This document shows positions 25,257 to 33,057 of a stretch of DNA of 33,236 bases, piece by piece (the stretch's first letter is position 1; every line of letters starts with the position of its first letter). Below the pieces are notes generated by a model. The model saw only the letters and a list, made by a program, of their open reading frames with translations. It had not been told where the DNA came from and did no database searches. Location of the stretch: assembly GCA_015494335.1 (NCBI GenBank), contig WGBK01000432.1, forward strand, positions 1 through 33,236. The letters run 5' to 3'. Both the position numbers and the translations under genes were made by a program. The DNA comes from Gammaproteobacteria bacterium. Its GTDB lineage: Bacteria > Pseudomonadota > Gammaproteobacteria > GCA-001735895.

Positions 25257-25375
25257 ACCTTGATCTCAGGAAATCCACGGATCTCGTTGTTTTGAAAGGA
25301 TTTCTCTTCGATGGCAGGCACAGAACACAAACCGGGAGCATCATTTTCGACCCGCTTCGGGTTCAAGCGATGCCC

Positions 25376-25891
25376 TCAAGGCGGAGCCGCCGACACCGTC
25401 AGGCGCAGGCGTCGCGAGACGTAATCGGGGTTGGCCATGCCGCCGCTGGCGTAGCTGCCACTCTCCGCCAGCGCGGTGATGCGGTAGAACTGCAGGGTAT
25501 CGGTGGCTTCCACATGGGTCGAGCTGCTGCATTCCAGGGTCACGCGGAAAGCCCTCAGCGCATCCTCGTCACTGCCGAAATTGAGTGTCTCGGAGGCCGG
25601 GCATATGCCCGATTGCAGGGCCCGGTAGGCCGCATAGTCCAGGCCGCTGCGCGCGGCCTGCATCGCACGGGCGCCCTGCACCGCCATTGCCAAGGTACTG
25701 TGTTGCACCACCGCCAGGCTGACCATGTAGGCCATCAGCGAGGCCAGCACTACCAGCAGGAAGATGGCCGTGATCAGGGAAAAACCTTGTTGTTTGTTAG
25801 CCCGCCTATCTCTCCACTGTTCGTGGCGAGGCGAACCAATGGCACGGCAGGAGGGTGGTGAGATATGCGGGTCAGGGTGCATTGTTGACAT
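25376..25891 (-). CDS. mshP: MshP-like minor pilin
   Basis: 171 residues. Pilin-type segment QQGFSLITAIFLLVVLASLM with Gly36 before Phe; mature residue 5 is Thr, not Glu, as expected for MshP/GspK-type tip-proximal proteins. The C-terminus has short beta-rich sequence typical of MshP (DTLQFYRITALAESGS). The leader of about 33-36 residues is unusually long for this family. In-frame ATGs exist at 25891 and 25882 but none nearer the cut site, so the start is uncertain. It overlaps the mshO end by 20 bases. An MshQ gene, normally downstream, is absent; 25193-25375 holds the regulator promoter instead. Confidence 0.82.
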   Translation of the reverse strand: MSTMHPDPHISPPSCRAIGSPRHEQWRDRRANKQQGFSLITAIFLLVVLASLMAYMVSLAVVQHSTLAMAVQGARAMQAARSGLDYAAYRALQSGICPASETLNFGSDEDALRAFRVTLECSSSTHVEATDTLQFYRITALAESGSYASGGMANPDYVSRRLRLTVSAAPP

Positions 25892-26753
25892 GAACCTGGT
25901 GCAGCAGCGACACGCGGCCGCCGCGAGGATCGGAAAGCCCGAGGCGCAGGCTTACCAGGCCGCTGCGCAGGGCGCTGCCCGGCTGGTAGAGGATGCCGCA
26001 GGCATCCACCTGACGCGCCATCGGCGCGATTTCGACGCCGGACCGCGCCGCAAGCTCGGCATCCGTGTCGATGGCGTTCTGGCTGGCCACGAAACCGTAG
26101 CCGGCGTATCGCGTCAGGCGGCCTGTGGCGGCATCGCAGACATAGCTGACCGGTCCGTCCACGGCATAGATCCGCTGTGCCGGCGAGGCCAGCGAAAACT
26201 GCTGGGCAGTGTCGAGCTGTACACGCTGCTCGCTGCCGTTTGCGACGATGCTGAAACCGGGCTGACTGACCACGCCGGGATTGCTGCCCGCGGCCGCCTG
26301 CGGATAGATCTGCCAGGGCGCGGTGTTGTAGACCACAAGGCGATAACCGGGCCAGCTGCTGGCCGAAGCCAGGCGACTGAACCCGCCCAACAGGTTGAAG
26401 GCGGCGTCGGGACCGCTGAACTCCAGACGATCGTCCGCGCCGCTGAACCCGCCGCCGCTCTGGTCGCGATAGCGCGCGGCATCGACCGTAGAAACCAATT
26501 CCAGCGCCCAGCCGTTGGGCGAGTTGTCGACCACGCGCAGGCTGTTGGGCAGGGCATGGCGGATATCGGTGGCAAGCCGACGCAGGGACATCTCGGCGCT
26601 GTCCACCAGCATCTGCCGCCGCTGCTGATCCTGATAGGCTTCGATGGGCCGGTTGATCAGCAAGCCGGCACCGGTGGCCAGGATGCCGAGCAGCACCATC
26701 ACCACGATCAGCTCGATCAGGGTAAAACCCCGTGTCGATGAGCCGCCCATCAC
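25872..26753 (-). CDS. mshO: MshO-like minor pilin (GspJ-type)
   Basis: 293 residues. Leader MMGGSSTRG, then FTLIELIVVMVLLGILATGA with Glu5 of the mature form. The long C-terminal domain with LRRLATDIRHALPNSLRV just after the helix is characteristic of MshO and GspJ/PilW-type proteins. Two cysteines (VCDAATG, DACGILY) may form a disulfide. It overlaps mshD by 4 bases at its start and mshP at its end, so the group is one operon. Likely part of the priming tip complex of the MSHA filament. Confidence 0.9.
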   Translation of the reverse strand: MMGGSSTRGFTLIELIVVMVLLGILATGAGLLINRPIEAYQDQQRRQMLVDSAEMSLRRLATDIRHALPNSLRVVDNSPNGWALELVSTVDAARYRDQSGGGFSGADDRLEFSGPDAAFNLLGGFSRLASASSWPGYRLVVYNTAPWQIYPQAAAGSNPGVVSQPGFSIVANGSEQRVQLDTAQQFSLASPAQRIYAVDGPVSYVCDAATGRLTRYAGYGFVASQNAIDTDAELAARSGVEIAPMARQVDACGILYQPGSALRSGLVSLRLGLSDPRGGRVSLLHQVHVNNAP

Positions 26754-27226
26754 CAGGCCGTCCGGTAGCCCGACAAGCGGATCGGGTCGATGGCGGGATG
26801 ATCCACGACCACATCGATGCGCCGCGCCCGGCTGGCCGCCAGTGCGCCGAGAGCGTGGGGTTGCACGGTCACGGTGACCTGGTAGTCGGCCAGTTCGGGC
26901 AGGGCCGTGCCCTGCTGATCGGCCGGGGCGTGGTTGGCGGGCAGGGCGTTGTAGTCCTGCACATCATCGAAATCGGCGCGGGTCTCGCCGGCCTCGCTGC
27001 TGCCCGTCTCCGCCGCACAGGCGGGCATGTCCTCGCAGAAGGCCTTCAGCTCGATCTCTTCCAGATAGGCTTCGGCGATGGCCAGGGCCTGCTCGCGAAT
27101 CATCGGGTCGGCGCTACGCGAAACCAGGGCCGTGAACACGCCCGTCATCGCGGTCGCCGCCAGCGCCACGACCAGGATGGTCACCAGCAGTTCGATCAAC
27201 GTGAAGCCATTCGATTCAAAGCGCAT
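26750..27226 (-). CDS. mshD: MshD-like minor pilin (GspI/PilV-type)
   Basis: 158 residues from ATG 27226. Leader MRFESNG, then FTLIELLVTILVVALAATAM, mature Glu5 present. The segment REQALAIAEAYLEEIELKAF is typical of GspI/PilV/MshD proteins. One Cys pair (CEDMPAC) lies near the middle. A start at 27253 is possible but gives a needlessly long leader; 27226 lies within the end of mshC (11-base overlap) and follows a G-rich stretch. Confidence 0.9.
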   Translation of the reverse strand: MRFESNGFTLIELLVTILVVALAATAMTGVFTALVSRSADPMIREQALAIAEAYLEEIELKAFCEDMPACAAETGSSEAGETRADFDDVQDYNALPANHAPADQQGTALPELADYQVTVTVQPHALGALAASRARRIDVVVDHPAIDPIRLSGYRTAW

Positions 27227-27698
27227 CGACCCACCCCGACAAGCGATGCACAATCAGGCTGCGGCCGTCGATGGTGAAGGTCTGATCGGCACTGATGCCT
27301 TCCACCGTCGAATCGGGCGCGAACACCAGGTTCTTCACCGGCGCGATGCTGCTGACCGCCGGCGCCGTGCGCTGGTAGGGCTGGTCGCGTTGCGCCGGAT
27401 CCCGTACCGGCAGGCTGAAGCTTGCGGAATTGCAGCTGTCGCCCTGCCACAACTGCCAGCCGCTGCTGTCGATACGCGCCTGCACCCGGCAACCGGTGGC
27501 CACGGCCAGCTTCTGGGCGTAACGCAGGCCGTTGACCGTCTCGTTGAAAAAGCCGAGGGAACGATAGCCGTCCATGCCGCCAATGCGGCCCAGAGCCACC
27601 ACGCCGAGGATACCGAGCAGCATCATCACCGCGATCAGCTCGATCAGCGAGAAGCCGCGCGCGGGATATCGATTTCCGGCTTGCAAAAGCAAATTCAT
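27216..27698 (-). CDS. mshC: MshC-like minor pilin (GspH-type)
   Basis: 160 residues. Leader MNLLLQAGNRYPARG, then FSLIELIAVMMLLGILGVVA with mature Glu5. The following segment FFNETVNGLRYAQKLAVATG is the GspH/FimT/MshC pattern. One Cys pair (TGCRVQ, DSCNSA) suggests a disulfide. First gene of mshC-D-O-P, facing away from the major pilin mshA with 132 bases between starts. A candidate promoter lies at 27753-27780 on the minus strand. Confidence 0.9.
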   Translation of the reverse strand: MNLLLQAGNRYPARGFSLIELIAVMMLLGILGVVALGRIGGMDGYRSLGFFNETVNGLRYAQKLAVATGCRVQARIDSSGWQLWQGDSCNSASFSLPVRDPAQRDQPYQRTAPAVSSIAPVKNLVFAPDSTVEGISADQTFTIDGRSLIVHRLSGWVDAL

Positions 27699-27752
27699 GG
27701 GCTATCGTCAGTTGGGAAACAAAGTTAAAGTCGAATCTGAAGTTGGATCTCA

Positions 27753-27780
27753 AGTATAGGATCTGGCTGGAGAAAGTAAA
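27753..27780 (-). promoter_or_regulatory. Candidate sigma-70 promoter of mshCDOP
   Basis: On the minus strand: TTTACT (27780-27775), 16-base spacer, TATACT (27758-27753). It lies about 55 bases before the mshC start. On the plus strand the same area (27699-27830) must also carry the mshA promoter. There I see only A/T-rich tracts, TATAGG at 27755-27760 without a good -35, and the mshA Shine-Dalgarno (AGGGG) about 10 bases before its ATG. Confidence 0.45.
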
Positions 27781-27830
27781 AAAACACCGTTTTTCCGATC
27801 ATCCATCATCTCTACAGGGGTAAGACTCTC

Positions 27831-28280
27831 ATGAAAACAACGCATATCCGTCCCGGACAGTCCGGTTTCACCTTGATCGAACTGGTCGTGGTCATCGTTC
27901 TGCTGGGCATCCTCGGCGTGACCGCGCTGGGCAAGTTCCAGGATCTGTCGACCCAGGCCGCCGACGCCGCCGAACAGGGCGTGGCTTCCGAGCTGTCCTC
28001 GGCCGCAGCCATCAATTACGCCGCGGATGTCGTAGGCACAGGCACCTCGGTCTCCATCACCGCGGTCGATTGCGTCTCGACCGGCACCGCACCCTCCACC
28101 ACCCTTGACAACCTGATGGCTACCGGCAGCGCGCCGACCACGAACTACGAGTATTCGGTTGCCGGTGGCGCAACCGAAGGCGCAGCCTGCAACGCCGGGG
28201 ACACCTTCCTCTGCAGCGTGAGAAACACCAACGGCGACAATACCGTGGACGCCACGGCCACCATCATCTGCACCAACTGA
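27831..28280 (+). CDS. mshA: MSHA major pilin (MshA-like)
   Basis: 149-residue prepilin. Leader MKTTHIRPGQSG (Gly12), then FTLIELVVVIVLLGILGVTA with mature Glu5. The next segment ALGKFQDLSTQAADAAEQGV is close to the MshA/MshB pattern, and the length is typical of major pilins. Four cysteines (VDC, AAC, FLC, IIC) allow two disulfides. The C-terminal domain is rich in Thr, Ser, Gly and Ala with few charges, as in exposed pilins. It is the only plus-strand gene in set B, between mshC and mshF, both on the minus strand; in Vibrio all msh pilin genes point the same way. Two terminators follow it. High expression from its own promoter is inferred. Confidence 0.9.
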   Translation: MKTTHIRPGQSGFTLIELVVVIVLLGILGVTALGKFQDLSTQAADAAEQGVASELSSAAAINYAADVVGTGTSVSITAVDCVSTGTAPSTTLDNLMATGSAPTTNYEYSVAGGATEGAACNAGDTFLCSVRNTNGDNTVDATATIICTN

Positions 28281-28296
28281 GTCCGATCCAACGGAC

Positions 28297-28317
28297 CGGG
28301 GCGAAAGCCCCGATTTT
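28297..28317 (+). terminator. First terminator of mshA
   Basis: CGGGGC-GAAA-GCCCCG (28297-28312), a 6-bp stem closed by a GNRA loop, followed by ATTTT. A smaller hairpin (GTCCG/CGGAC, 28281-28296) precedes it. Confidence 0.8.
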
Positions 28318-28321
28318 CAAG

Positions 28322-28354
28322 GGCCGCCGCGCTGTTTCAGCCGGCGGCCTTTTT
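28322..28354 (+). terminator. Second terminator of mshA, inside the 3' end of mshF
   Basis: GGCCGCCG (28322-28329) pairs with CGGCGGCC (28342-28349), extended inside by GCT/AGC, followed by TTTTT (28350-28354). It overlaps the last codons of mshF on the other strand. Confidence 0.8.
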
Positions 28355-28834
28355 CATGCCCAGTCCTTCGAGCACATCCCGACCCGGATCGAACCGGCCA
28401 TCGCCATCGAGATCCCGGTAACGCAGGCGCAGCTGCCAGGCTTCGGGCAGCCATTGTTCGCCATCAAACCAGCGCAAAGTCCTGTTGCGGGTATCGAAAT
28501 ACCAGCCCGGCTCCCGGGCCTGCTTCTCGTTCCCGATCTCGCCCCGGTAGGTTTTTGGCGGCTGGAAACCGCCTTCCTGAGACAACAGACGGAAGGGATT
28601 GGCTTGATCGAAACGGGCCAGCCGGTCGAGCCGGCCCTCGCTGGCGGCCTTCAGCAGGCGCAGGCCCAGCAGGGCATTGAGCTGGCCTATCGTCTGTTGC
28701 CGCGCGGTCTGCTGCACCTGTTCGGAGAGCCGGTCGGCACGATCGAGAAACAGGGCCGCCAGTATCGACACCAGGATCACCACCAGCAGCGAGCGCAGCA
28801 GCAGCGTTCCGGGCAGGCCCCGCAAGCGGTTCAT
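28337..28834 (-). CDS. mshF: MshF-like protein
   Basis: 165 residues. Short basic N-terminus, one hydrophobic helix (about 12-30, LLLRSLLVVILVSILAALFL), then a soluble domain with RWFDGEQWLPEAWQLRLRYRDLDGDG. The small anchored protein following mshG matches MshF by position and layout; it lacks a good prepilin cut site. Function in MSHA biogenesis is not well defined. Start overlaps the mshG stop by 4 bases. Its last codons form the second terminator of mshA on the opposite strand. Confidence 0.75.
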   Translation of the reverse strand: MNRLRGLPGTLLLRSLLVVILVSILAALFLDRADRLSEQVQQTARQQTIGQLNALLGLRLLKAASEGRLDRLARFDQANPFRLLSQEGGFQPPKTYRGEIGNEKQAREPGWYFDTRNRTLRWFDGEQWLPEAWQLRLRYRDLDGDGRFDPGRDVLEGLGMKKAAG

Positions 28835-30054
28835 CGTCTCGCCAGTTGAGTGATATCCCACATGGGCACGAAGATACCCAGGGCCAGCACCAGCACCAGG
28901 GCCCCGATCAGCACATAGATCACCGGCTCGATGCGGTCGGCCAGGGTCTTGATGTCGTAATCCACCTCTTCCTCGTAGAAGTCTGCGATATAGGTCATCA
29001 TCTCCTGGAGGTTCCCGGCTTCCTCGCCGACGGCGAACATCTGCATCACCACGGGCGTGAACATCTCGGTGCGTTGGGCGGAGCGGGTCAGGGTATCGCC
29101 GCGCTCGATGCCCTCGCGCATGCCGGCCACATGACGGCCGATATAGTCGTTGCCGATGGAACGCGCGATCACCCCCATGCCCTGCACGATCGGCACGCCG
29201 GCGCCATAGGCCATGGCAAAGGAGCGGGCGAAACGCGACAGGTAGGCACGCAGCAGGATGTCGCCGAACAGCGGCGCGCGCAGCACGAATCGATGCCAGC
29301 GATAGCGCCCGTCCTCGGTGGAGATCCAGTAGCGGAATCCGGCCCAGGCCGCGAGCAGCCCGCCGAGCAGCCACGGCCAGTATTCGGTAAAGAATTTCGA
29401 GGTGTTCAGCAGCAACACCGTCTGCCAGGGCAGCTCCAGGTGGTTGGCCTCGAAGAAGGCCGCGAACTTGGGGATCACGAACAGGTTGACGATGACCAGC
29501 GCTATGGCGATGGCGGCGATGACGATCATCGGATAGCGCAGGGCGGCCTTGATATTCTGGTTCATCTTGCGGTTGCGCTCGATGTAGCCGGCCATCTGGC
29601 TGAAGGCATGATCCAGCTGGCCGGTGCTCTCGCCGACCTGGATGATGCTCACATAAAGATTGCTGAACACCTTCGGATGGCGGGCGAAGGCCATCGACAG
29701 GGGACGACCGGATTCGAGCTGGGTCAGGGTATCCTCCAGCGCGCGGATCAGCAGCGGATTGCGCACGCTGTCGAGGATGCCGCTAATGGCGCGGGTCAGC
29801 GGGATGCCCGCCTTGTTCAGCGCCGCCATCTGGCGGGTGAACATCAGCAGTTCCTCGACGCTGATCCGGTACAGGTCGAAACGGGTCATGATCTGGTCAA
29901 TCACGTCCGCCTGCTGCTGCTTCTCGCGGATCTGCAGCGGGATCACGCCCTTGTCCATCAACTGCTCGGCCAGGGCTGCCGGAGACTGGGCATCGCGTTC
30001 GCCCTCGACCAGCTGGCCGTCGTTGCTGCGTCCCTTGAACTGAAAGCGCGGCAT
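28831..30054 (-). CDS. mshG: MshG, GspF-family platform protein of the MSHA pilus
   Basis: 407-residue inner-membrane protein with two GspF domains (motifs LNKAGIPLTRAI and VGESTGQLDHAF; MAYGAGVPIVQGM and VGEEAGNLQEMM), each followed by hydrophobic helices (MIVIAAIAIALVIVNLFVIP; VIYVLIGALVLVLALGIFVP). The N-terminus MPRFQFKGRSNDGQLVEGER is typical of the family. It shares an ATGA overlap with mshE and overlaps mshF. It is a paralogue of the set A protein at 15092-16297, clearly diverged from it. Confidence 0.95.
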   Translation of the reverse strand: MPRFQFKGRSNDGQLVEGERDAQSPAALAEQLMDKGVIPLQIREKQQQADVIDQIMTRFDLYRISVEELLMFTRQMAALNKAGIPLTRAISGILDSVRNPLLIRALEDTLTQLESGRPLSMAFARHPKVFSNLYVSIIQVGESTGQLDHAFSQMAGYIERNRKMNQNIKAALRYPMIVIAAIAIALVIVNLFVIPKFAAFFEANHLELPWQTVLLLNTSKFFTEYWPWLLGGLLAAWAGFRYWISTEDGRYRWHRFVLRAPLFGDILLRAYLSRFARSFAMAYGAGVPIVQGMGVIARSIGNDYIGRHVAGMREGIERGDTLTRSAQRTEMFTPVVMQMFAVGEEAGNLQEMMTYIADFYEEEVDYDIKTLADRIEPVIYVLIGALVLVLALGIFVPMWDITQLARR

Positions 30055-31802
30055 CAGTCGTCGAGCTCCAGTTCGAGATCCAGCGGCGTTTCCTCGATCA
30101 GCTCCTCGCGCGACTGGCCGGCCAGACGCAGCACTTCGTCCAGCGTCGTCAGCCCCTCAATGGCGTACTGATGGGCCTCGTTGATCAGCGGCCGGTAACC
30201 GGGCGCGCGCCCGGCGGCCTCGACGAATTCCTGAGTGTCCTCGCGACGCAGGGCCTCGGCCAGCTCGGAGTTCATTTCCAGCAGCTCGTACACGCCGATG
30301 CGGCCCCGATAGCCGGTGAATCCGCAATGCAGGCAGCCCTTGCCCTTCTTGTAGTGGTACTGGCTGGCATCCAGGTACAGCCGGTCGCGCAGCCAGGTGG
30401 CTTCGTAGATGTCCGGCTGGTAGTCCTCGGCGCAGCTCTCGCAGACCCGGCGCACCAGACGCTGCGCCAGCACCGCACGCAGGGTGGTGGCGAGCAGATA
30501 ACCCTCGACGCCCATGTCGAGCAGGCGGGTGGCGGTGGATACGGTATCGTTGGTGTGCAGCGTGGACAGCACCAGGTGACCGGTCATCGCGGCGCTGACG
30601 CCGATCTCGACGGTTTCGCGGTCGCGCATCTCGCCGACCATGATGATATCCGGATCCTGGCGCAGCGCGGAACGCAGCACCGCGGCGAAATTGAGGCCAA
30701 TCTTCGGCTGTACCTGCACCTGGTTGATGCGCTGCATGCGGTATTCCACCGGGTCCTCGACCGTGATGATCTTGCTTTGAGGCTGGTTCAGCAGTTTCAG
30801 CGCGGCGTAGAGGGTGGTGGTCTTGCCCGAACCGGTGGGGCCGGTTACCAGCACCATGCCGTGGGGCTGGTGGATCTGCTTGCGGAATCGGTGCAGCAAC
30901 TCGTCACGCATGCCCAGTTGCTCGATATCCAGCGCGCCGCGGGTCTGGTCGAGCAGTCGCATCACCACCGATTCGCCGTACTGCACCGGCATGGTGGAGA
31001 TACGCACATCGATCTCGCGACCGTTGACGGTCATGTTGAAACGCCCGTCCTGGGGCAGCCGTTTCTCCGAGATATTGAGACCGGCCATCAGCTTGAGACG
31101 CACCACCACCGCCGGCGCAATCTGGATCTCCTTCATCTCCTGCTCGTGCAGCACGCCGTCGACGCGCTGACGGATGCGTATGACTTCCTTGTCCGGTTCG
31201 ATGTGGATGTCCGAGGCGCCGACCTGCACCGCGTCCTCGAAGATGGACTGCAGCAGCTTGGCCACCGGCGCATCGGTCATCTCCGCCTGCAGCAGGTCGC
31301 GCAGATCCTCGCTGCCGGAGGACAGTTCCTGGCCCAGCTCCTCGGCGAGAGCGCTGATTTCCTCGGTGCGGCGGTAGACGCGATCGAAGGCCTGCAACAG
31401 GTCGCGTTCGCGCACGATGGCCTGGCTCACCGGCTTCGGCAGCTTGGCCTGGATCTCGTCCAGGGCATAGAGATCGGTCGGGTCGGCCATGCCGACCAGG
31501 TAGTCGCGCGGCCGGTCCTCGAGCACGATGGCGCGATAGCGCCGGGCAATGCTCTCCGACAGCTGGCGCACCACCGATTCGTCGAAGCTGTAATTGGTCA
31601 GGTCGATCAGCGGGATGCCTAGCTGGCTCGACAGCAGGTTGAGTATGCTGTCCTCGTCGATCATGCCCAGTTCGATCAGCGTGCTGCCGAGCTTGCGGCC
31701 GAGCTTCTTCTGCTCCTTCAGGGCCAGGTCCAGCTGCTGCTCGGTGATCAGGCCGCTTTCGACCAGCAGGTCGCCGAGGCGGATCTTCTTGCCAAAGGCC
31801 AT
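30054..31802 (-). CDS. mshE: MshE, extension ATPase of the MSHA pilus
   Basis: 582 residues from ATG 31802, which directly follows mshN. The longer frame to 32219 would run into mshN and is rejected. N-terminal domain RLGDLLVESGLITEQQLDLA, as in MshE, whose N-terminal domain binds cyclic di-GMP (established for Vibrio MshE). Catalytic motifs: Walker A GPTGSGKTTTL near residue 320, DPVEYRMQRINQ, DIIMVGEMRDRETVEI, and MTGHLVLSTLHTND. Two CxxC pairs (CESC, CLHC) form the zinc site. Ends in an acidic tail. Paralogue of 16297-18012. Confidence 0.96.
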   Translation of the reverse strand: MAFGKKIRLGDLLVESGLITEQQLDLALKEQKKLGRKLGSTLIELGMIDEDSILNLLSSQLGIPLIDLTNYSFDESVVRQLSESIARRYRAIVLEDRPRDYLVGMADPTDLYALDEIQAKLPKPVSQAIVRERDLLQAFDRVYRRTEEISALAEELGQELSSGSEDLRDLLQAEMTDAPVAKLLQSIFEDAVQVGASDIHIEPDKEVIRIRQRVDGVLHEQEMKEIQIAPAVVVRLKLMAGLNISEKRLPQDGRFNMTVNGREIDVRISTMPVQYGESVVMRLLDQTRGALDIEQLGMRDELLHRFRKQIHQPHGMVLVTGPTGSGKTTTLYAALKLLNQPQSKIITVEDPVEYRMQRINQVQVQPKIGLNFAAVLRSALRQDPDIIMVGEMRDRETVEIGVSAAMTGHLVLSTLHTNDTVSTATRLLDMGVEGYLLATTLRAVLAQRLVRRVCESCAEDYQPDIYEATWLRDRLYLDASQYHYKKGKGCLHCGFTGYRGRIGVYELLEMNSELAEALRREDTQEFVEAAGRAPGYRPLINEAHQYAIEGLTTLDEVLRLAGQSREELIEETPLDLELELDD

Positions 31803-31803
31803 G

Positions 31804-33057
31804 TCATTGCCCTCCCGGTTCGGTGGCGGACCCCAGCAGCCGCAGACGCTCCGCGACAAAGGCCTCGAGGCGGTTCGACAGTCCGCCGAGAGCACGCGCG
31901 CGGTCATAGGCGGCCAGCGCTTCGGTCGGCCGTTGCAACTGTTCCAGCGACAGACCGAGGCCGACCCAGTGACGGGCCTCCGCGGGTTCGCGCTGCAACA
32001 GGCGACGATAGCTGGCAACGGCCTGCTGATATTGCCCCAGTCGCTGCCAGGCAAGGGCCAGCAGATCATCCTGACGCGGATCGTTGGCAAAGCGTCGCAC
32101 CAGTCCCGCATAGTCGCCGGCCCGGAACAGGGCATGTGCCCGGCGGCGCTGCTCCAGCGCCGGGGACGGCGCGGACCGGGCGACGCTGGCACGGATATCC
32201 AGTCTCGGCCTGGCATCATCCTCGGCCACGGGGCGCTCCGGTTCGGTACTCATTGCGGCGGCTGTTGCGGTTTTTTCCTGTACCCCGGTTGCAGGTGCGG
32301 GTTCCGCTGCGGTCTGCGGTTGATCGTTTGCCTTGGCGACGGCAGCAGCCACCGGCACTGTCTCCTTCGTGTCGGCTTCCGTCTCGGCTTCGATTCCGGT
32401 TTCAACGGTTGCGGTCGCCGGCTCCGGCTCCGTGGGCACCTGCAAGGTCAGAGTCCAGTTCTGACCGCCAGCAGGCCGGAGCTGGGTGGCGGTCTCGACG
32501 CTCACCCGCGGCTCGGTTTCCAGCGCGACCAGCAGATCGCCGTCACGGGGCTGCAGTTCGAGATGCCGGATCCAGGGATTGGCTCCAAGCACCGGGGTCT
32601 CGACCTCGCTGCGGCTGTTCCTGAGCACGAAGCGGTATTCGTTGCCCGACTGGCGCTGCAGGTAACTGGTGGTGGCCGCGGACAGCTCGAAGCGCAGGCT
32701 CAGCGAACGCAGGCCGCGATCCAGTTGCAGACCCTGCAGGAGGATGACCGTCGGTTTCGCATCCTTAGCTGGATCGGCTGTCGCGACTGCAAGGCTTTCT
32801 TTACCCTCGATCACCCCGGAAGAGGGTGCGACTTTCGGGTTCGGGGTCGAATTCGCCGTGGCGGTATCCCGTTCTGGTGCATACAGGGCCTGCAGCACCC
32901 CGCCAATCGCCAGCAATGCCGCAAGCCCGATCCAGGCGACAGGTCTGCGTCGGCCGGAATCCTGCCTGGCCGCGCCTCGCAGGGCCTCCGGCTCCACCAG
33001 GCGCAGCTGGGGTTCCTGCTGCTGCAGGTCGCGCAAGACCTGGTTGATGACGCTCAT
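31804..33057 (-). CDS. mshN: MshN-like TPR protein
   Basis: 417 residues from ATG 33057 (MSVINQVLRDLQQQEPQLRL, the typical MshN start). One transmembrane helix near 48-65 (VAWIGLAALLAIGGVLQALY), an Ala/Thr/Glu-rich linker with a beta-rich AMIN-like segment (RSLSLRFELSAATTSYLQRQ), then TPR repeats at the C-terminus (HALFRAGDYAGLVRRFANDP; AWQRLGQYQQAVASYRRLLQ). Start overlaps the mshM stop (ATGA), so the two are coupled. An upstream in-frame ATG at 33081 would lie inside mshM and lacks the conserved start, so it is rejected. Compared with the set A counterpart, it lacks the long Thr/Glu-rich cytoplasmic region. Confidence 0.9.
   Translation of the reverse strand: MSVINQVLRDLQQQEPQLRLVEPEALRGAARQDSGRRRPVAWIGLAALLAIGGVLQALYAPERDTATANSTPNPKVAPSSGVIEGKESLAVATADPAKDAKPTVILLQGLQLDRGLRSLSLRFELSAATTSYLQRQSGNEYRFVLRNSRSEVETPVLGANPWIRHLELQPRDGDLLVALETEPRVSVETATQLRPAGGQNWTLTLQVPTEPEPATATVETGIEAETEADTKETVPVAAAVAKANDQPQTAAEPAPATGVQEKTATAAAMSTEPERPVAEDDARPRLDIRASVARSAPSPALEQRRRAHALFRAGDYAGLVRRFANDPRQDDLLALAWQRLGQYQQAVASYRRLLQREPAEARHWVGLGLSLEQLQRPTEALAAYDRARALGGLSNRLEAFVAERLRLLGSATEPGGQ

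Noticed and set aside
25340..25365. Hairpin (ACCCG/CGGGT) after mshP as a terminator
   Set aside because: The stem is only 5 bp and no T-run follows on the minus strand.
25193..25366. Extended N-terminus of the sigma-54 regulator
   Set aside because: The extension runs through a strong sigma-70 promoter and has no receiver-domain features; the receiver begins right after ATG 25192.
27777..27802. Sigma-28-like TAAA...CCGAT before mshA
   Set aside because: The spacing is about two bases short and the second half is a weak match; A/T-rich tracts make such hits easy.
28846..31622. Plus-strand open frames of 441 and 483 codons opposite mshG and mshE
   Set aside because: Same cause: antisense shadows of genes with clear GspF and GspE motifs.
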